Assembly (NCBI GenBank): GCA_026419785.1
Contig: JAODTK010005689.1
Location: forward strand, 124,001 to 188,000
Length of the DNA: 64,000 nucleotides
Reading direction: 5' to 3'
DNA from: Sclerodactyla briareus
Taxonomy: Eukaryota; Echinodermata; Holothuroidea; Dendrochirotida; Sclerodactylidae
Both the position numbers and the translations under genes were made by a program. The notes under the pieces were generated by a model, which was not told where the DNA came from, did not search any database, and saw nothing but the letters and a program-made list of their open reading frames with translations. Positions 62,755 to 64,000 of this stretch are shown in pieces; the first letter of the stretch is position 1, and each line of letters begins with the position of its first letter.

Positions 62755-63420
62755 GTCTCACCTGAATGAAATTTAGGGGAGACTTAGTGGTCACTATGGA
62801 GTGTGTATGTGCATGTGTGTCACACTTTCTCATCAGCAGGATATCTTTCGAACAGTAAGTGCAATCGCGACAACATTTTTGGGGTAGCATCGGGGTTGGG
62901 TGAACACGATCTGATTAGATTTTTGGCACAAAAGCACTAATAAGTAAGGTAATTAGCTAATTTCATGTAATGTATTGTTTAGGCTCTTTAGCCAGATTAT
63001 GGATGAACCGTAGGTGCTATGGTGGACTGTTTGGCGCAAAGATGCGGGATATAAGGTAGATGAACTGATCAGATTTTCAGCTTAAAATATGGCAATTGGG
63101 GGTCTATTTGCATAATTTATCAAAATTTCTTAAAATTTGTCGGTTTTTCACAAAACTTGGTAAATATGGTCTACCTTCAGTCCCAAAACTTTTTAATGAA
63201 GATAAGATTCGGGTCAATGGAGGTTCCATTCACCATACCTAATTTGCATAATTTATGCAAAATCTGTATGTATCTGTGTATACCTATATTTGGGTAAGTT
63301 GTTGGATTCTCAATGATTGATTGAAACCTGAAAGGAAGAGACTTAGTGGTCACTATGGCGTGTATGTGCAAGTGTGCCTGCGTGTGTTTTGTTTTCTTTT
63401 CGCATCATATCAGGATCATT
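62755..63420 (+). repeat. Interspersed repeat copy B with a head repeated at its end
   Basis: The head GTCTCACCTGAATGAAAT then GGGGAGACTTAGTGGTCACT ATGGAGTGTGTATGTGCA lies at 62757-62814. Body blocks match copy A (60480-60970). At about 63325-63380 the head recurs as GAAACCTGAAAGGAAGAGAC TTAGTGGTCACTATGGCGTG TATGTGCA. This looks like two adjacent head-to-tail copies, the second truncated. Confidence 0.75.
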
Positions 63421-63839
63421 CATAATGTCATTCCTATAATAGGGTGTAATCAATAGACCAGAGCTATATTTATCAGGTATTGTATCACATATTTCATGAT
63501 GGGGCTGAACATGGGCAGTCCCTGTAGATTCTCAGAAATACTTTTTTTATAATGTTTTATTTTTTGTTAATGTGTGGTAGAAGGACAAAGCAAAGATTGC
63601 TGCCATCTTTGAAGTATTCATCCATTCATGTTGTTTGTGGCATAAATACATAGTTCTACAGCCTTCCTTCGGGCCTGTTCACCTGGTAAGTTTGGAGATA
63701 TAGATTCTCCCCACAGTGCTATCATTACAGCTCACTCTTGAACTGTCACCACTCTTTGAAAACAAAATCAATTCATGTTCTTGTTGATGAGTATGGGGGG
63801 AAATTTGTAAGTTTGTAAACCTGATTGGATGTGTCATTT

Positions 63840-63940
63840 CTGTCAGGAGGGTTTTGAAAGATTGTTCCTCACACTGTTCATTCGACATCAAACTGCCAGT
63901 GTACCCCTACAACCTTTGACACAATTACATCATCATCTCA
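63840..63940 (+). repeat. Interspersed repeat copy, matched at 53020-53190
   Basis: TTTTGAAAGATTGTTCCTCA CACTGTT, CAAACTGCCAGTGTA and ACCTTTGACACAATTACATC ATCATC match the copy at 53026-53160 in the same orientation. Confidence 0.55.
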
Positions 63941-64000
63941 CTAGCTTCAACCGTGAGCAGGCTCAAGAACAGAACCACTCCAAAAAATAATTGGTTGCTG

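Larger units (their letters stand above)
62500..64000 (+). other. Intron after FN3-10 (continues beyond the window)
   Basis: Mostly interspersed repeat (62755-63420) and a repeat piece at 63840-63940. No exon for FN3-11 found before the window end. Confidence 0.6.

Noticed and set aside
1-64000. tRNA, rRNA and CRISPR arrays
   Set aside because: No intact tRNA cloverleaf, rRNA core or regularly spaced direct repeats with unique spacers were seen. The tRNA-like boxes found belong to SINE copies.

Overview
The window is eukaryotic nuclear DNA dominated by one large plus-strand gene whose short exons are scattered from about position 4773 to 62499. The exons have GT-AG splice sites and encode, in order, parts of four immunoglobulin domains and ten fibronectin type III (FN3) domains. 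The domain order and several signature stretches match Sidekick (SDK/Sdk), a synaptic homophilic adhesion protein. I recognise Ig3 to Ig6 and FN3-1 to FN3-10. Ig1, Ig2 and the signal peptide should lie upstream of the window. FN3-11 to FN3-13, the membrane span and the C-terminal tail should lie downstream. The kb-scale introns, many long poly-G and poly-C runs and fragments of several non-LTR retrotransposons suggest a marine invertebrate, plausibly a deuterostome such as an echinoderm. I cannot fix the species from sequence alone.

Layout. 1-4772: upstream intron (or 5' flank) with old repeats. 4773-13245: Ig3 in two exons separated by an 8.2 kb intron. 13246-32124: an 18.9 kb intron carrying a MITE-like element, a decayed short repeat family, a 5'-truncated CR1/Jockey-type retrotransposon and a second MITE. 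32125-36658: Ig4 (first half only), Ig5 and Ig6. 40163-41263: FN3-1. 41264-49566: an 8.3 kb intron with an L2-like reverse transcriptase tail, a threefold 0.51 kb tandem repeat and a second minus-strand retrotransposon fragment. 49567-62499: a dense run of FN3-2 to FN3-10 exons. 62500-64000: the next intron, filled with an interspersed repeat.

Two features stand out. First, four FN3 exon segments between 50.4 and 55.0 kb (FN3-2 C half, FN3-4 N half, FN3-4 C half, FN3-5 C half) are each followed by one or more tandem copies. Some copies are near-identical with an intact donor and others are decayed, so exon-scale duplication has happened repeatedly in one 5 kb stretch. Second, most exons longer than about 100 bases contain at least one apparent 1-2 base frameshift, although splice sites and residue patterns are well kept. 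That fits indel errors in the assembly better than an old pseudogene, but only reads or transcripts can settle it.

No second protein-coding gene, tRNA, rRNA or CRISPR array could be supported. The other open frames are short, lack recognisable domains and look like chance or repeat-derived frames.
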